Positions 33,421-41,970 of a stretch of 64,000 nt of DNA are shown here, in pieces. Numbering within the stretch: position 1 is the first letter of the stretch; each line of letters begins with the position of its first letter. The stretch covers positions 101,231 through 165,230 of the forward strand of contig NZ_NPBY01000010.1 in NCBI RefSeq assembly GCF_002272015.1, read 5' to 3'. The position numbers and the translations under genes were made by a program. The DNA is from Paenibacillus campinasensis (GTDB lineage Bacteria; Bacillota; Bacilli; Paenibacillales; Paenibacillaceae). A model generated the notes under the pieces. It worked only from the letters and a program-made list of their open reading frames with translations. It did no database searches and was not told the origin of the DNA.

Positions 33421-34611
33421 CTAGAACAGGTTCAAAGCGCGAATTCTGTGCACAGCCTCACGCAAACGCTGCTCGTCGCTGAGCAGGCCGATGCGGACAT
33501 AGCCTTCGCCGTGGGTGCCGAATCCGACGCCTGGCGCAACCGCTACCTTGGCTTCTTCCAGCAGCAGATCGGCAAAGGAGACGGAGGTGTACCCCTTCGG
33601 CACAGGCAGCCAGCAGAAGAAGGAGCCCTTCGGCTTGTCGGCCTGCCAGCCGATGTCCGCCAAAGCGTCATAGAACGCATCCCGCCGGGACTGGTACCGG
33701 GATACCAGATCCTCCACACACTGCTGGGAGGAGGTGAGCGCCGTTGCGGCCGCTGCCTGGATACCTCCAAACAGGCTGACATAGATGTGGTCCTGAAGCG
33801 CATTGATCAGCGATATGATCTTCGCATTGCCGAGCGCAAAACCGACACGCCATCCAGCCATATTGTACGTTTTGGACAGCGTATAAAATTCCACGCCGAC
33901 CTCCTTGGCTCCTTCCGCTTGCAGGAAGCTGACCGGACGGCTGCCGTCAAACCCGATCGCACCGTATGCAAAATCACTGGCCACCACGATGCCGTGCTTG
34001 GCTGCAAACGCAACGGTATCTTCGTAAAAAGACAGCGGCGCCGTCGCGGATGTCGGATTGTTCGGATAATTAAGAAACATCAGCTTCGCCTTGTCGCGAT
34101 CCGCTGGGGTAATCGCATCATAATCAGGCAGAAAGCCGTTCTGAGCGGTTAGCGGCATGAATTTCATCTCAGCCCGGGCAAGCGCTACGCCTGACCAGTA
34201 ATCCGGATAGCCCGGATCGGGTACGAGGCACACATCGCCGGGATTGAGCAGCACCTGTGGCAGCTGAACCAGGCCTGTCTTTCCGCCGAACAGAATCGCG
34301 ACCTCGGTTTCTGGATCAAGATCGACGTTGTAATCAGCTTTGTAGCGGGTGGCAATCGCTTCCTTCAGGAAGGAAAAGCCGGTAAAGGGCGAATATTTAT
34401 GAAACTGCGGCTGCCCGGCAGCTTCCTTCAAACTGTCGACAATGTGAGCGGGGGTCGGCTGATCCGGGTTCCCCTGGCCCAAATTAATGACATCATGCCC
34501 CTGGGCGATCTGACGGTTGACGTTGGCTACCAGCGTCGCAAAAAACTGGGTCGGCAGCTGAGACATCAGCTCGGCGGGTTCTATCGTAAAAGGATTCAAA
34601 TGTTGGCTCAT
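33421..34611 (-). CDS. mtnE: Methionine-salvage aminotransferase
   Basis: A 396-residue fold-type I PLP aminotransferase. Conserved segments are GHDVINLGQGNPDQPTP (about 38-54), FGGKTGLVQLPQVLLNPGD, FLNYPNNPTSA, and the PLP lysine in YTLSKTYNMAGWRVG (about 237-251). It matches the MtnE (YkrV) type, which transaminates 2-keto-4-methylthiobutyrate to methionine. The adjacent mtnU and downstream mtnWXB support this. The frame is open to 34722, but ATG 34611 after CCGGAGTGA is chosen. Other aminotransferase specificities cannot be excluded. Confidence 0.88.
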   Translation of the reverse strand: MSQHLNPFTIEPAELMSQLPTQFFATLVANVNRQIAQGHDVINLGQGNPDQPTPAHIVDSLKEAAGQPQFHKYSPFTGFSFLKEAIATRYKADYNVDLDPETEVAILFGGKTGLVQLPQVLLNPGDVCLVPDPGYPDYWSGVALARAEMKFMPLTAQNGFLPDYDAITPADRDKAKLMFLNYPNNPTSATAPLSFYEDTVAFAAKHGIVVASDFAYGAIGFDGSRPVSFLQAEGAKEVGVEFYTLSKTYNMAGWRVGFALGNAKIISLINALQDHIYVSLFGGIQAAAATALTSSQQCVEDLVSRYQSRRDAFYDALADIGWQADKPKGSFFCWLPVPKGYTSVSFADLLLEEAKVAVAPGVGFGTHGEGYVRIGLLSDEQRLREAVHRIRALNLF

Positions 34612-34690
34612 TGTTTCTTCATCACTCCGGTTATCGAAATACACATACGTTACAAATACAGTACAAACAAGAAGTAAGAAATCAGACATC

Positions 34691-34708
34691 GCACAAAGTA
34701 ATTTGTGC
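34691..34708. promoter_or_regulatory. Operator-like palindrome between mtnE and mtnU
   Basis: GCACAAA, GTAA, TTTGTGC: two perfect 7-bp arms. No T-run follows, so it is more like a protein site than a terminator. The regulator is unknown. Confidence 0.45.
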
Positions 34709-34779
34709 ACAATAGCAAGCAATTAGAAATAATTTATCACGATTTATCAGGGCTGTATAGAGGGAATAGGGATCGGCTC

Positions 34780-34809
34780 TTGCAGTCGGGCTGCGCTGAA
34801 GGCTATGAT
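34780..34809 (+). promoter_or_regulatory. Likely promoter of mtnU
   Basis: TTGCAG (34780-34785), 18-nt spacer, TATGAT (34804-34809), about 110 nt ahead of the mtnU start. Confidence 0.55.
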
Positions 34810-34918
34810 AACAGCATGGCTTTACATTTTCATGATCCGAATACTTATTCGCGCGAAGGTTGTCTGGATATGGCTCTTTCGTGCTCAAAGGTTAGCATAT
34901 ACGGCAGGAGGAAACGTG

Positions 34919-35728
34919 ATGGGAGAACAAGTGAAATCGGAAATGAATATCGCTGTGGTGCAGGCTTATGTGGAGCTCGGTGATCCGGACGCCAATCTGA
35001 AGCGCATGCTGGACCTGATGGAGAAGGCGGCATCGGCAGAGGAGAAGCCGGATGTCATCGTGCTTCCGGAAATGTGGAACACAGGGTATGCGCTTGATCG
35101 CATCCGGGATATTGCCGATCCGGAAGGGCGCCGCCTGCCGGAGCAGTTGTCCGCATTTGCCCGTAGCCACGGCATTCAGGTTGTCGGCGGCTCGATTGCG
35201 GAGAATATCGGCGGACAGATTTATAACAGCATGTATGTGTTTGGCCGGAATGGGGAGCAGCTGGCGAAATACTCGAAAATCCATCTGTTTCGGCTAATGG
35301 ACGAAGAGAAGCATCTTCAGGCGGGAGAGCAGGTCGTCAGCTTCGAGCTGGAAGGCATCACCGCCGGAGCTTCCATCTGTTATGATATCCGCTTTCCGGA
35401 GCTGTCGCGCACGCTTGCGCTGGCAGGGGCACAGGTGCTGTTCGTACCGGCTCAATGGCCGCATCCGCGCCTACATCATTGGCGCACGCTGCTCATGGCC
35501 CGGGCGATTGAGAACCAGATGTACGTTGTGGCCTGCAATCGCGTCGGAACGAGCGGCGATACGGACTTCTTCGGTCATTCCATGATCATCGATCCGTGGG
35601 GCGAGATCGTTGCCGAGGGCGGCGAGGAAGAGGTGATTCTGACCGGCAAGATCGACCGCGCGCTGCCGGGAGAAGTGAGACAGCGCATCCCGGTATTCGA
35701 GGACCGGCGTCCCCGGCTATACTTCTAG
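34919..35728 (+). CDS. mtnU: Carbon-nitrogen hydrolase, omega-amidase type
   Basis: A 269-residue nitrilase-superfamily amidase. The catalytic triad is visible: Glu in DVIVLPEMWNTGY (about 41-53), Lys in YSKIHLF (about 115-121) and Cys in GASICYDIRFPEL (about 150-162). Known: YkrU/MtnU type omega-amidase hydrolyses 2-oxoglutaramate made when MtnE uses glutamine, pulling transamination forward. Divergence from mtnE fits this. ATG 34919 follows GGCAGGAGG. A general nitrilase-family function is the fallback. Confidence 0.82.
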   Translation: MGEQVKSEMNIAVVQAYVELGDPDANLKRMLDLMEKAASAEEKPDVIVLPEMWNTGYALDRIRDIADPEGRRLPEQLSAFARSHGIQVVGGSIAENIGGQIYNSMYVFGRNGEQLAKYSKIHLFRLMDEEKHLQAGEQVVSFELEGITAGASICYDIRFPELSRTLALAGAQVLFVPAQWPHPRLHHWRTLLMARAIENQMYVVACNRVGTSGDTDFFGHSMIIDPWGEIVAEGGEEEVILTGKIDRALPGEVRQRIPVFEDRRPRLYF

Positions 35729-35812
35729 CTTGGCGGTCGGTCATATCTTCAGTTTCTATCTCTGGCAGGGCGGGTATACTATGGATAATCCGCTCGAGAG
35801 GAGGTATGAAGA

Positions 35813-36001
35813 ATGGCAGACAACAACCCGACAGGCAGCCGTGAAATCGAGAAGAAAGAACAGCAGAAGGAACAGTTTCGCAGCTTTGTTGAGGAAGCAG
35901 CGGGCGGCGGGAACAACCAGGACGATGCCGCCATTCAAGAGCAGTCGCGCACTGCGGATGAACAGAACCGGCTGATTGACCAGCATAATCTGCGCAAATA
36001 A
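35813..36001 (+). CDS. Small hydrophilic protein of unknown function
   Basis: A 62-residue, highly charged protein rich in Glu, Gln, Asn and Asp (EIEKKEQQKEQFRSFVEEAAG; AADEQNR-type repeats), without hydrophobic segments. The ribosome site GAGAGGAGG precedes ATG 35813 at good spacing, and a terminator follows, so it is probably a real gene. The composition recalls small spore or stress proteins, but I see no diagnostic motif. Confidence 0.6.
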   Translation: MADNNPTGSREIEKKEQQKEQFRSFVEEAAGGGNNQDDAAIQEQSRTADEQNRLIDQHNLRK

Positions 36002-36068
36002 TGATCCGGCCGGGATCGGCTTGTAGAAGGGCAGCCTGGTGCTGCACACCATAAATATAGCTGAATTT

Positions 36069-36116
36069 AAAAGGCAGGTCCCAAGAATCGATTGCGATTA
36101 TTGGGGCCTGCCTTTC
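36069..36116. terminator. Terminator between small gene and LysR gene
   Basis: AAAAGGCAGGTCCC and GGGGCCTGCCTTT form a long stem extended by complementary bases around ATTGC. On minus it ends in CCTGCCTTTTAAATT. It serves the convergent pair. Confidence 0.85.
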
Positions 36117-36134
36117 GGTTTGTATAGGTATGGA

Positions 36135-37076
36135 TTACATGCGGGGCGGATCCTGGATGTCTTCCACGACCAGCTTGTCGAGCACCTGCTTGAATGTATC
36201 AATAAAAGCTTCGGCTGCCTTCGACAAGTATCTTCCGTTCCGATAGGCGACAACCAGCGTCCGGCTCGGCGACGGCTCCGCAAGCGGGAGATACACCGGA
36301 ATGAACTCGCTGCGCTTGGCCCGGGCGATAAAGCGTGGCACCAGCGTGATCCCCATGCCGGTAGCGACGAGAGACTGGAGCGTCTCGATGTTGTTGCTCT
36401 CAAATACGACGTTCGGTTCAAAACCGGCATCCCGACATATATCAAACGTCAGCTTCCGGAAGCCCTGCCCTTTTTTGAGCACCACAAACGCTTCATTCCG
36501 GATCTCGTCAATCGTAATGGGCCGAACCGGGTCAGCGGCTGCCCGTTCCGCAAGCGGATGCTGCGGCGGCACGGCCAGATCGATCATTTCCTCGCCGATC
36601 GGCACCCAGGACAGCGAAGGCTCGGACAGCGGCAGCGCCAGCAGGCTGAGATCTGCCTTTCCGCTGGCCGTCAGCTTCTCCAGATTCATGGACGAATCCT
36701 CAAGCAGCGTAATTTCGATATCGGGATAACTTTGTTTGAATGCCGGGAGGACGCGCGGCAGCAGGTGAGAGCCGGTAATCGGCATGCTTCCGACCACCAC
36801 TTTTCCTTTACGAAGCTGGGAAATATCCGACATTTCCTGCTTCAGCTGCTCCACTGCATCCATAATTTTCTGCGCATGCTCGACAAAGCTTGCGCCTGCA
36901 TGCGTCAGCTCGACTGTGCTCGTATTGCGCTGAAACAGTCGTACACCGAGCTCCTTCTCCAGTTTCGACAGCTGCTGGCTCAGGGAAGGCTGGGCGATAT
37001 GAAGCTTCTCTGCGGCGCGCGAAAAGTTCTTGTCAGCTGCGATCTGCAGCGTATATTGCAATTGTCTTAATTCCAT
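36135..37076 (-). CDS. LysR-family transcriptional regulator
   Basis: A 313-residue LysR protein. The N-terminal helix-turn-helix is MELRQLQYTLQIAADKNFSRAAEKLHIAQPSLSQQLSKLE-type (residues 1-40 in that order; the recognition helix is QPSLSQQLSKLE). The remainder is a periplasmic-binding-fold effector domain (GKVVVGSMPITGSHLLPRVLPAF onward). It is divergent from leuCD across ~206 bp, so it may regulate leuCD and itself, which is typical LysR arrangement. The effector is unknown; CidR/AlsR/CcpC-like proteins share this pattern. Confidence 0.88.
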   Translation of the reverse strand: MELRQLQYTLQIAADKNFSRAAEKLHIAQPSLSQQLSKLEKELGVRLFQRNTSTVELTHAGASFVEHAQKIMDAVEQLKQEMSDISQLRKGKVVVGSMPITGSHLLPRVLPAFKQSYPDIEITLLEDSSMNLEKLTASGKADLSLLALPLSEPSLSWVPIGEEMIDLAVPPQHPLAERAAADPVRPITIDEIRNEAFVVLKKGQGFRKLTFDICRDAGFEPNVVFESNNIETLQSLVATGMGITLVPRFIARAKRSEFIPVYLPLAEPSPSRTLVVAYRNGRYLSKAAEAFIDTFKQVLDKLVVEDIQDPPRM

Positions 37077-37282
37077 ATCGTATCACTCCGTTATAGCTGA
37101 ATCCTATTACATCTATAGTTATTATATCTTGGAACAATGAAGAAGGAAATGTTATATTACTATCATCGTAAAGATGCTGATTCGTTACAATGACTGCTGG
37201 AGCAGTCAGAGCACCAGAATCGCATCTCTCATGAACGTATTGGAGCCTGTTTATGGACGTAAAGAACAATGGGGTGATATTG

Positions 37283-38707
37283 ATGAGTAAAAAGACAATG
37301 TTCGAGAAAATCTGGGATAATCATGTCATTCATCAGGAAGAAGGCAAGCCGAGCATTCTGTACATCGACTTGCATCTGGTGCATGAGGTTACTTCGCCGC
37401 AGGCGTTTGAAGGTTTGCGTCTAAGCGGCCGCAAGGTGCGCCGTCCGGAGCTGACGTTTGCTACGATGGACCACAATGTGCCGACCAAGGATCGCTTTAA
37501 CATTACCGACCCGATTTCGAAGCAGCAGATCGATACGCTGACGAAGAACTGTCAGGATTTTGGCGTAACGCTGTTCGACCTGGACACGATCGACCAGGGG
37601 GTTGTCCATGTTATGGGGCCTGAGCTTGGACTCACGCACCCGGGCAAGACGATTGTATGCGGCGACAGCCACACCTCCACGCATGGCGCATTCGGAGCGC
37701 TTGCGTTCGGGATCGGAACGAGCGAGGTTGAGCATGTGCTCGCGACGCAATGTCTGCAGCAGGCCAAGGCGAAGACGATGGAGGTTCGCTTTGTCGGGAA
37801 GCGCAAGCCTGGCGTTACCGCGAAGGATATGATCCTCGGCGTTATCGCCAAGTACGGCACAGACTTTGCTACCGGTTATGTTATCGAATATACAGGCGAA
37901 GCCATCCGCGAGCTGTCGATGGAAGAGCGCATGACTGTATGTAACATGTCGATCGAAGGCGGAGCAAGAGCAGGGATGATCGCTCCGGACGAGACGACGT
38001 TTGAATATTTGCGTGGACGTCAGTATGTGCCGCAAGGCGAGGCTTTCGATGCCGCTGTGGCGGAATGGAAGAAGCTCGTTACCGATGAAGGCGCGGAATT
38101 TGACAAGGTGGTTGAATTTGACGTTGAGACACTGATTCCTCAAGTGACCTGGGGCACGAGCCCGGGCATGGGCACAGACATTACTTCTAGCGTGCCGAAT
38201 CCGGCTGATTTTGCAACCGAGAACGAGCGCAAAGCTGCGGAAAAGGCGCTGGAGTATATGGGACTTGAGCCGGGAACTCCGATGTCGGAAATTCCGATTG
38301 ATTATGTCTTCATCGGCTCCTGCACGAACGGACGGATTGAGGATCTTCGCGCAGCTGCGGCGGTAGCGAAAGGTCATAAAGTGTCTGATAAGGTAACGGC
38401 GATCGTTGTGCCGGGCTCTGGCCGTGTGAAGATTCAGGCCGAGAAGGAAGGGCTCGACAAGATCTTCATCGAAGCGGGCTTTGAATGGCGTGAAGCCGGA
38501 TGCAGCATGTGCCTTGCGATGAACCCTGACGTTCTCCAGCCTGGACAACGCTGCGCGTCTACATCGAACCGGAACTTCGAGGGACGCCAAGGACGCGGCG
38601 GCAGAACGCATCTCGTATCGCCTGCGATGGCTGCGGCAGCTGCCATCCAAGGAAGATTTGTCGATGTGCGTGACTGGAACTTTATTGCCGAAGAAGTTGT
38701 GAGCTAA
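37283..38707 (+). CDS. leuC: 3-isopropylmalate dehydratase large subunit
   Basis: A 474-residue aconitase-family enzyme isomerising 2- to 3-isopropylmalate in leucine synthesis. The cluster and substrate motifs are [20 protein letters not shown] (about 133-152), [11 protein letters not shown] (about 346-356) and [12 protein letters not shown] (about 406-417), giving the three 4Fe-4S cysteines. The frame opens at 37253, but ATG 37283 after GGGGTGAT gives the family start. leuD follows after 19 nt. leuA and leuB are not in the window. Confidence 0.96.
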   Translation: MSKKTMFEKIWDNHVIHQEEGKPSILYIDLHLVHEVTSPQAFEGLRLSGRKVRRPELTFATMDHNVPTKDRFNITDPISKQQIDTLTKNCQDFGVTLFDLDTIDQGVVHVMGPELGLTHPGKTIVCGDSHTSTHGAFGALAFGIGTSEVEHVLATQCLQQAKAKTMEVRFVGKRKPGVTAKDMILGVIAKYGTDFATGYVIEYTGEAIRELSMEERMTVCNMSIEGGARAGMIAPDETTFEYLRGRQYVPQGEAFDAAVAEWKKLVTDEGAEFDKVVEFDVETLIPQVTWGTSPGMGTDITSSVPNPADFATENERKAAEKALEYMGLEPGTPMSEIPIDYVFIGSCTNGRIEDLRAAAAVAKGHKVSDKVTAIVVPGSGRVKIQAEKEGLDKIFIEAGFEWREAGCSMCLAMNPDVLQPGQRCASTSNRNFEGRQGRGGRTHLVSPAMAAAAAIQGRFVDVRDWNFIAEEVVS

Positions 38708-38726
38708 AGGACGGAGGAGAAAGCAT

Positions 38727-39329
38727 ATGCAAGCATTTACGAAATTAACCGGAATTGTTGCACCCGTTGACCGGGTGAATGTAGATACAGATGCCATCAT
38801 ACCTAAGCAATTTTTGAAGCGCATTGAGCGCACAGGCTTCGGACAGTTTTTGTTCTACGAATGGCGTTTTGACGAGCAGGGCGGCACGATTGAGAGCTTC
38901 TCGCTCAATCAGTCGAGATACGAAGGGTCCTCCGTTCTGATTTCCCGAGCTAACTTCGGCTGCGGCTCCTCACGCGAGCATGCGCCATGGGCCATTTTGG
39001 ACTACGGGTTCCGCGTCATCATTGCGCCGTCATTTGCCGACATCTTCTATAACAACTGTTTCAAGAACGGCATTCTTCCGATTAAGCTCTCCGAGGAGCA
39101 GGTGGATGAGTTGTTCAAGCGGACGGAAGCAAATGTCGGTTACCAGCTCAATGTGGATCTGGAGAACAAAACAATCACGGACAACCAAGGGCTGCACTAT
39201 GATTTCGATCTGGATGAGCATCGCCGCCAGTTTCTGCTGCAAGGGCTGGATGACATCGGCTTGACACTCCAGCATGCGGACTCAATTGATGCTTATGAGA
39301 AGAAACATGCGGAACGCCTGTTCGGATAA
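38727..39329 (+). CDS. leuD: 3-isopropylmalate dehydratase small subunit
   Basis: A 200-residue swivel-domain partner of LeuC. The signatures are [24 protein letters not shown] (about 21-44) and [20 protein letters not shown] (about 73-92). It is slightly longer than the shortest family members because of the C-terminal [17 protein letters not shown] region, which is normal in Bacillota. The ribosome site is AAAGGACGGAGG. A terminator follows. Confidence 0.96.
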   Translation: MQAFTKLTGIVAPVDRVNVDTDAIIPKQFLKRIERTGFGQFLFYEWRFDEQGGTIESFSLNQSRYEGSSVLISRANFGCGSSREHAPWAILDYGFRVIIAPSFADIFYNNCFKNGILPIKLSEEQVDELFKRTEANVGYQLNVDLENKTITDNQGLHYDFDLDEHRRQFLLQGLDDIGLTLQHADSIDAYEKKHAERLFG

Positions 39330-39375
39330 ACTTGCCATCATTCGCGTGGTTTCCTATTAAAAATTACAAGATTAT

Positions 39376-39415
39376 AAAACTTCCGTTTCCTGTGTAGGAA
39401 ATGGAAGTTTTTTTT
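39376..39415 (+). terminator. leuCD terminator
   Basis: AAAACTTCCGTTTCCT, loop GTGT, AGGAAATGGAAGTTTTTTTT. A 15-bp-class stem with one mismatch. Confidence 0.9.
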
Positions 39416-39569
39416 GGTATGATGGTATAAATATGCAAAACATATCCTCGGAAAGAGGAAGACGATAGGCTGATTTCGGTTTTGTTGTCGGAGTCTGTCA
39501 CGGCATGACAGAAGCTGATGTACATATTTTGCGGTAACAATCTATACATGGGATGGTCGAGGAGGATTC

Positions 39570-41006
39570 ATGAAAAAGCTGGGATTTCTACTAATGTTGT
39601 TCGTATTTTTGCTGACTGTACCGAAGCCTGTGGCGGCAGATGCTGCCAACGCACACATTTTTTTGGACGGGGAGCCATTGAGCCTGACCTCGGATGTTCA
39701 AGTCGTAAATCAGAAGGGGACGGTTATGATCCCGATCCGGATTGTGTCCGAAAACCTTGGCTTTAACGTGAAATGGAACAAGGCCGAGCAGTCGGTTACC
39801 GTTGAGAATGCCGATACACTCGTGAAGATGACGCTCAATCAGCATCAGGCCGAGATCAATGGGGCTGCTGTTGAACTGGCGATTCCGCCAATGCTCGACA
39901 AGCAGACCACTTACGTGCCGCTGCGGTTTGTCAGTGAGCAGATGGGACTTGATGTTAAATGGGACAACCAGGCGAAGGCGGTATATCTGATTTCGCCGGA
40001 CACGGGAGCGGAGACAGTGCCTGGCACGGATGCAGGCACCGGGACAGCCCAGCCGCCAGCAGGCGGCAGTCAGGCAGGGGTAACGCTCACCGGGATGACA
40101 TTTGCGGACAACAGGCTGATGCTTGAAACCGAAGGAAAGATTGCGCCAAGCGTGTTCCGGATGAATGCGCCGGAGCGGATTGTCATTGATTTGCCACAAA
40201 CGAATTTCTCCGAGCGGTTCATGGCTGAGCACGGCTTCAGCGACAGCAAGAGAAGCGGTGAACTGATCGTAACGGACAATCCGGATGTGGCAAAAGTCCG
40301 GTATGCGATGTTCAGCGACAACCCGTCCACCTTGCGGATCGTCATTGACCTGACCACCGCTAAAAATTATACTGTGATCAATGATGATTCCGGATTTATC
40401 ATCATTGATCTTAACGCAGCTGAGGATTCGGGAGGCACACTGCCGGCACTTCCTCCGGTAGGCGATGGCAAGAAAACGGTTGTGATAGATCCCGGACATG
40501 GCGGTACCGACCCGGGGGTAACCAGCGTCTCAGGGGTTAAGGAAAGCGACTTTAACCTAGCGGTAGCCCTTAAGGTTTCAGCGTTACTGGAAGAGGAGAA
40601 GGACATTCATCTCGTCATGAGCCGAAGCGATGATTCGTATCCCACGCTGAAGGAACGCGCGCAACTTGCCAACAATGTGAAAGCTGATATCTTTGTGTCC
40701 ATTCACGGCAACGGCAGCACTGCCAGCAGTGCTAACGGTACCGAAACCCTATATACCCGGGATGAAAGCAAGCTGCTCGCGAGCGTAATGCACAAGCATC
40801 TTATGCAGGCTACAGGCTTGCGGGATCGAGGTGTGAAATACCAGAATATCCTTGTCACTCGGGAGACGAAGATGCCTGCCGTCCTGCTCGAGATTGGTTT
40901 TATGACCAACCAGGGTGATGAAGCCCAGCTGTTACGAGAAGATTTCCAGAATCGTGTTGCACAAGGGATTGTGGAGGGTATTAAAGAATATCTTGGCATA
41001 CGATAG
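39570..41006 (+). CDS. N-acetylmuramoyl-L-alanine amidase, copy 1
   Basis: A 478-residue secreted wall hydrolase. Signal peptide (residues 1-23, KLGFLLMLFVFLLTVPKPVAA). Copper-amine-oxidase-like N domain (~25-145) with VMIPIRIVSENLGFNVKWNK and YVPLRFVSEQMGLDVKWDNQ. AMIN domain (~165-290), which binds the wall. Amidase_3 domain (~305-478) with zinc ligands in VVIDPGHGGTDPG, KESDFN, SIHGNG and the catalytic Glu in LLEIGFMTN. It cuts the glycan-peptide bond of peptidoglycan. First gene of a two-gene cassette with a GerMN lipoprotein. Confidence 0.93.
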   Translation: MKKLGFLLMLFVFLLTVPKPVAADAANAHIFLDGEPLSLTSDVQVVNQKGTVMIPIRIVSENLGFNVKWNKAEQSVTVENADTLVKMTLNQHQAEINGAAVELAIPPMLDKQTTYVPLRFVSEQMGLDVKWDNQAKAVYLISPDTGAETVPGTDAGTGTAQPPAGGSQAGVTLTGMTFADNRLMLETEGKIAPSVFRMNAPERIVIDLPQTNFSERFMAEHGFSDSKRSGELIVTDNPDVAKVRYAMFSDNPSTLRIVIDLTTAKNYTVINDDSGFIIIDLNAAEDSGGTLPALPPVGDGKKTVVIDPGHGGTDPGVTSVSGVKESDFNLAVALKVSALLEEEKDIHLVMSRSDDSYPTLKERAQLANNVKADIFVSIHGNGSTASSANGTETLYTRDESKLLASVMHKHLMQATGLRDRGVKYQNILVTRETKMPAVLLEIGFMTNQGDEAQLLREDFQNRVAQGIVEGIKEYLGIR

Positions 41007-41046
41007 ACGGGAAGCATCAAGCTGATCTGAGAGGGGGACACACACA

Positions 41047-41730
41047 ATGAACAAAAAATATTGGATGACGGGAATGCTTGCACTGTTGCTGGTATTCAGC
41101 GCAGGCTGCGGTGAGAAGCCGGCAGCGGCCCCGAGCGAAACGGAGCCAAGCCAGGAGACGGCGGCCATGCTGCCGGAGGAGCCGCAGGAGCAGCCGGAAA
41201 CGCCGAACGATACAAATGAACCATCGGAGCAGAACAGCCCGGATACCAGTGCGACGAATGTCAACAGTGGAGCCGGCGGGGATAATTCACCGGAAACGGG
41301 GAGTGAAGACGTGACTTCGACGCCAGCAGACAGCCATAAAGCGAATGTTACGCTCTACTATACAGATCCTGAGATGCTGGACGTGAAGCAGTCCAGTCGT
41401 GAAATCACGTACACCGACGAACAGGATAAATACAAGAAGACGTTTGAGGCGCTGCAACAGAGCGATGACGCCGACTTGAAGCCGCTTTGGTCTGAAGCCA
41501 TTACGCTTCGGTCGATCGGTTTAGACGGCGGTGAATTGACGATTGACATCAGCAAGCCGGCGGAAGCTAATCTGGGAGCCGGCGGGGAAATGTACGCTCT
41601 CGACGCACTACAGCAGACCTTCTTCCAGTTTGAAGAGGTGCAGGCGATTGAGTTGTTGCTTGAAGGAGAGAAAGTTGAGTCGTTAATGGGACATGTGGAG
41701 CTTGAGCATCCGATGAAGCGAAATCCTTAA
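41047..41730 (+). CDS. GerMN-domain lipoprotein, copy 1
   Basis: A 227-residue lipoprotein. The lipobox FSAGC (about residues 17-21) follows a short hydrophobic signal. Then comes a long disordered Pro/Glu/Ser/Asn linker (~22-100) and a GerMN domain (~105-225) starting VTLYYTDPEML, with ELTIDISKPAEANLGAGGEMYALDAL. Known: GerM (B. subtilis) acts in sporulation and germination. The pairing with an amidase suggests a wall-associated partner. Start ATG after GAGAGGGGG. Its terminator is at 41810. Confidence 0.88.
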   Translation: MNKKYWMTGMLALLLVFSAGCGEKPAAAPSETEPSQETAAMLPEEPQEQPETPNDTNEPSEQNSPDTSATNVNSGAGGDNSPETGSEDVTSTPADSHKANVTLYYTDPEMLDVKQSSREITYTDEQDKYKKTFEALQQSDDADLKPLWSEAITLRSIGLDGGELTIDISKPAEANLGAGGEMYALDALQQTFFQFEEVQAIELLLEGEKVESLMGHVELEHPMKRNP

Positions 41731-41809
41731 CGTTCATCTCTTCCGTTTTTGCTCGGCACATGAAATGAGACTTCGAACTCAAAATGGAAGAAAATATATA
41801 AATCTAAAG

Positions 41810-41841
41810 TCCTATTCTCGTTATGAGAGTAGGATTTTTTT
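41810..41841 (+). terminator. Terminator between the two amidase cassettes
   Basis: TCCTATTCTC, GTTAT, GAGAGTAGGA (one T-G pair), seven T. Confidence 0.88.
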
Positions 41842-41865
41842 GTCGTAAAACGGCAAGTTTCCCGC

Positions 41866-41888
41866 AACTTTTAAGGTGTAGGTGCGTC
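41866..41888 (+). promoter_or_regulatory. ECF-sigma-type promoter of amidase copy 2
   Basis: CGCAACTTTT with AAC at 41866-41868, 16-nt spacer, then CGTC at 41885-41888 (CGTCTAAA). This matches the AAC...CGTC pattern of ECF sigma promoters. It is about 80 nt before the gene start. Confidence 0.62.
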
Positions 41889-41970
41889 TAAATCGTTGTC
41901 AGGTAATGTCGGACAGGCCGAGTCTGAAACGCCAATCAATGGCAAAATTTTAGGATGGTAGGGGTGAAGG

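Larger units (their letters stand above)
34612..34918. other. Divergent control region between mtnE and mtnU
   Basis: A 307-nt stretch with no gene. It contains a perfect operator-like palindrome (34691-34708) and a plus-strand promoter (34780-34809). I looked for SAM-I riboswitch sequence because B. subtilis mtn genes use it, and found none. Confidence 0.7.

Noticed and set aside
34612..34918. Possible SAM-I riboswitch upstream of mtnE or mtnU
   Set aside because: None of the conserved SAM-box sequence blocks is present on either strand.
39416..39569. Possible cyclic-di-GMP riboswitch before amidase copy 1
   Set aside because: A GGAAAG-containing hairpin is present, but the conserved core and second helix could not be found.
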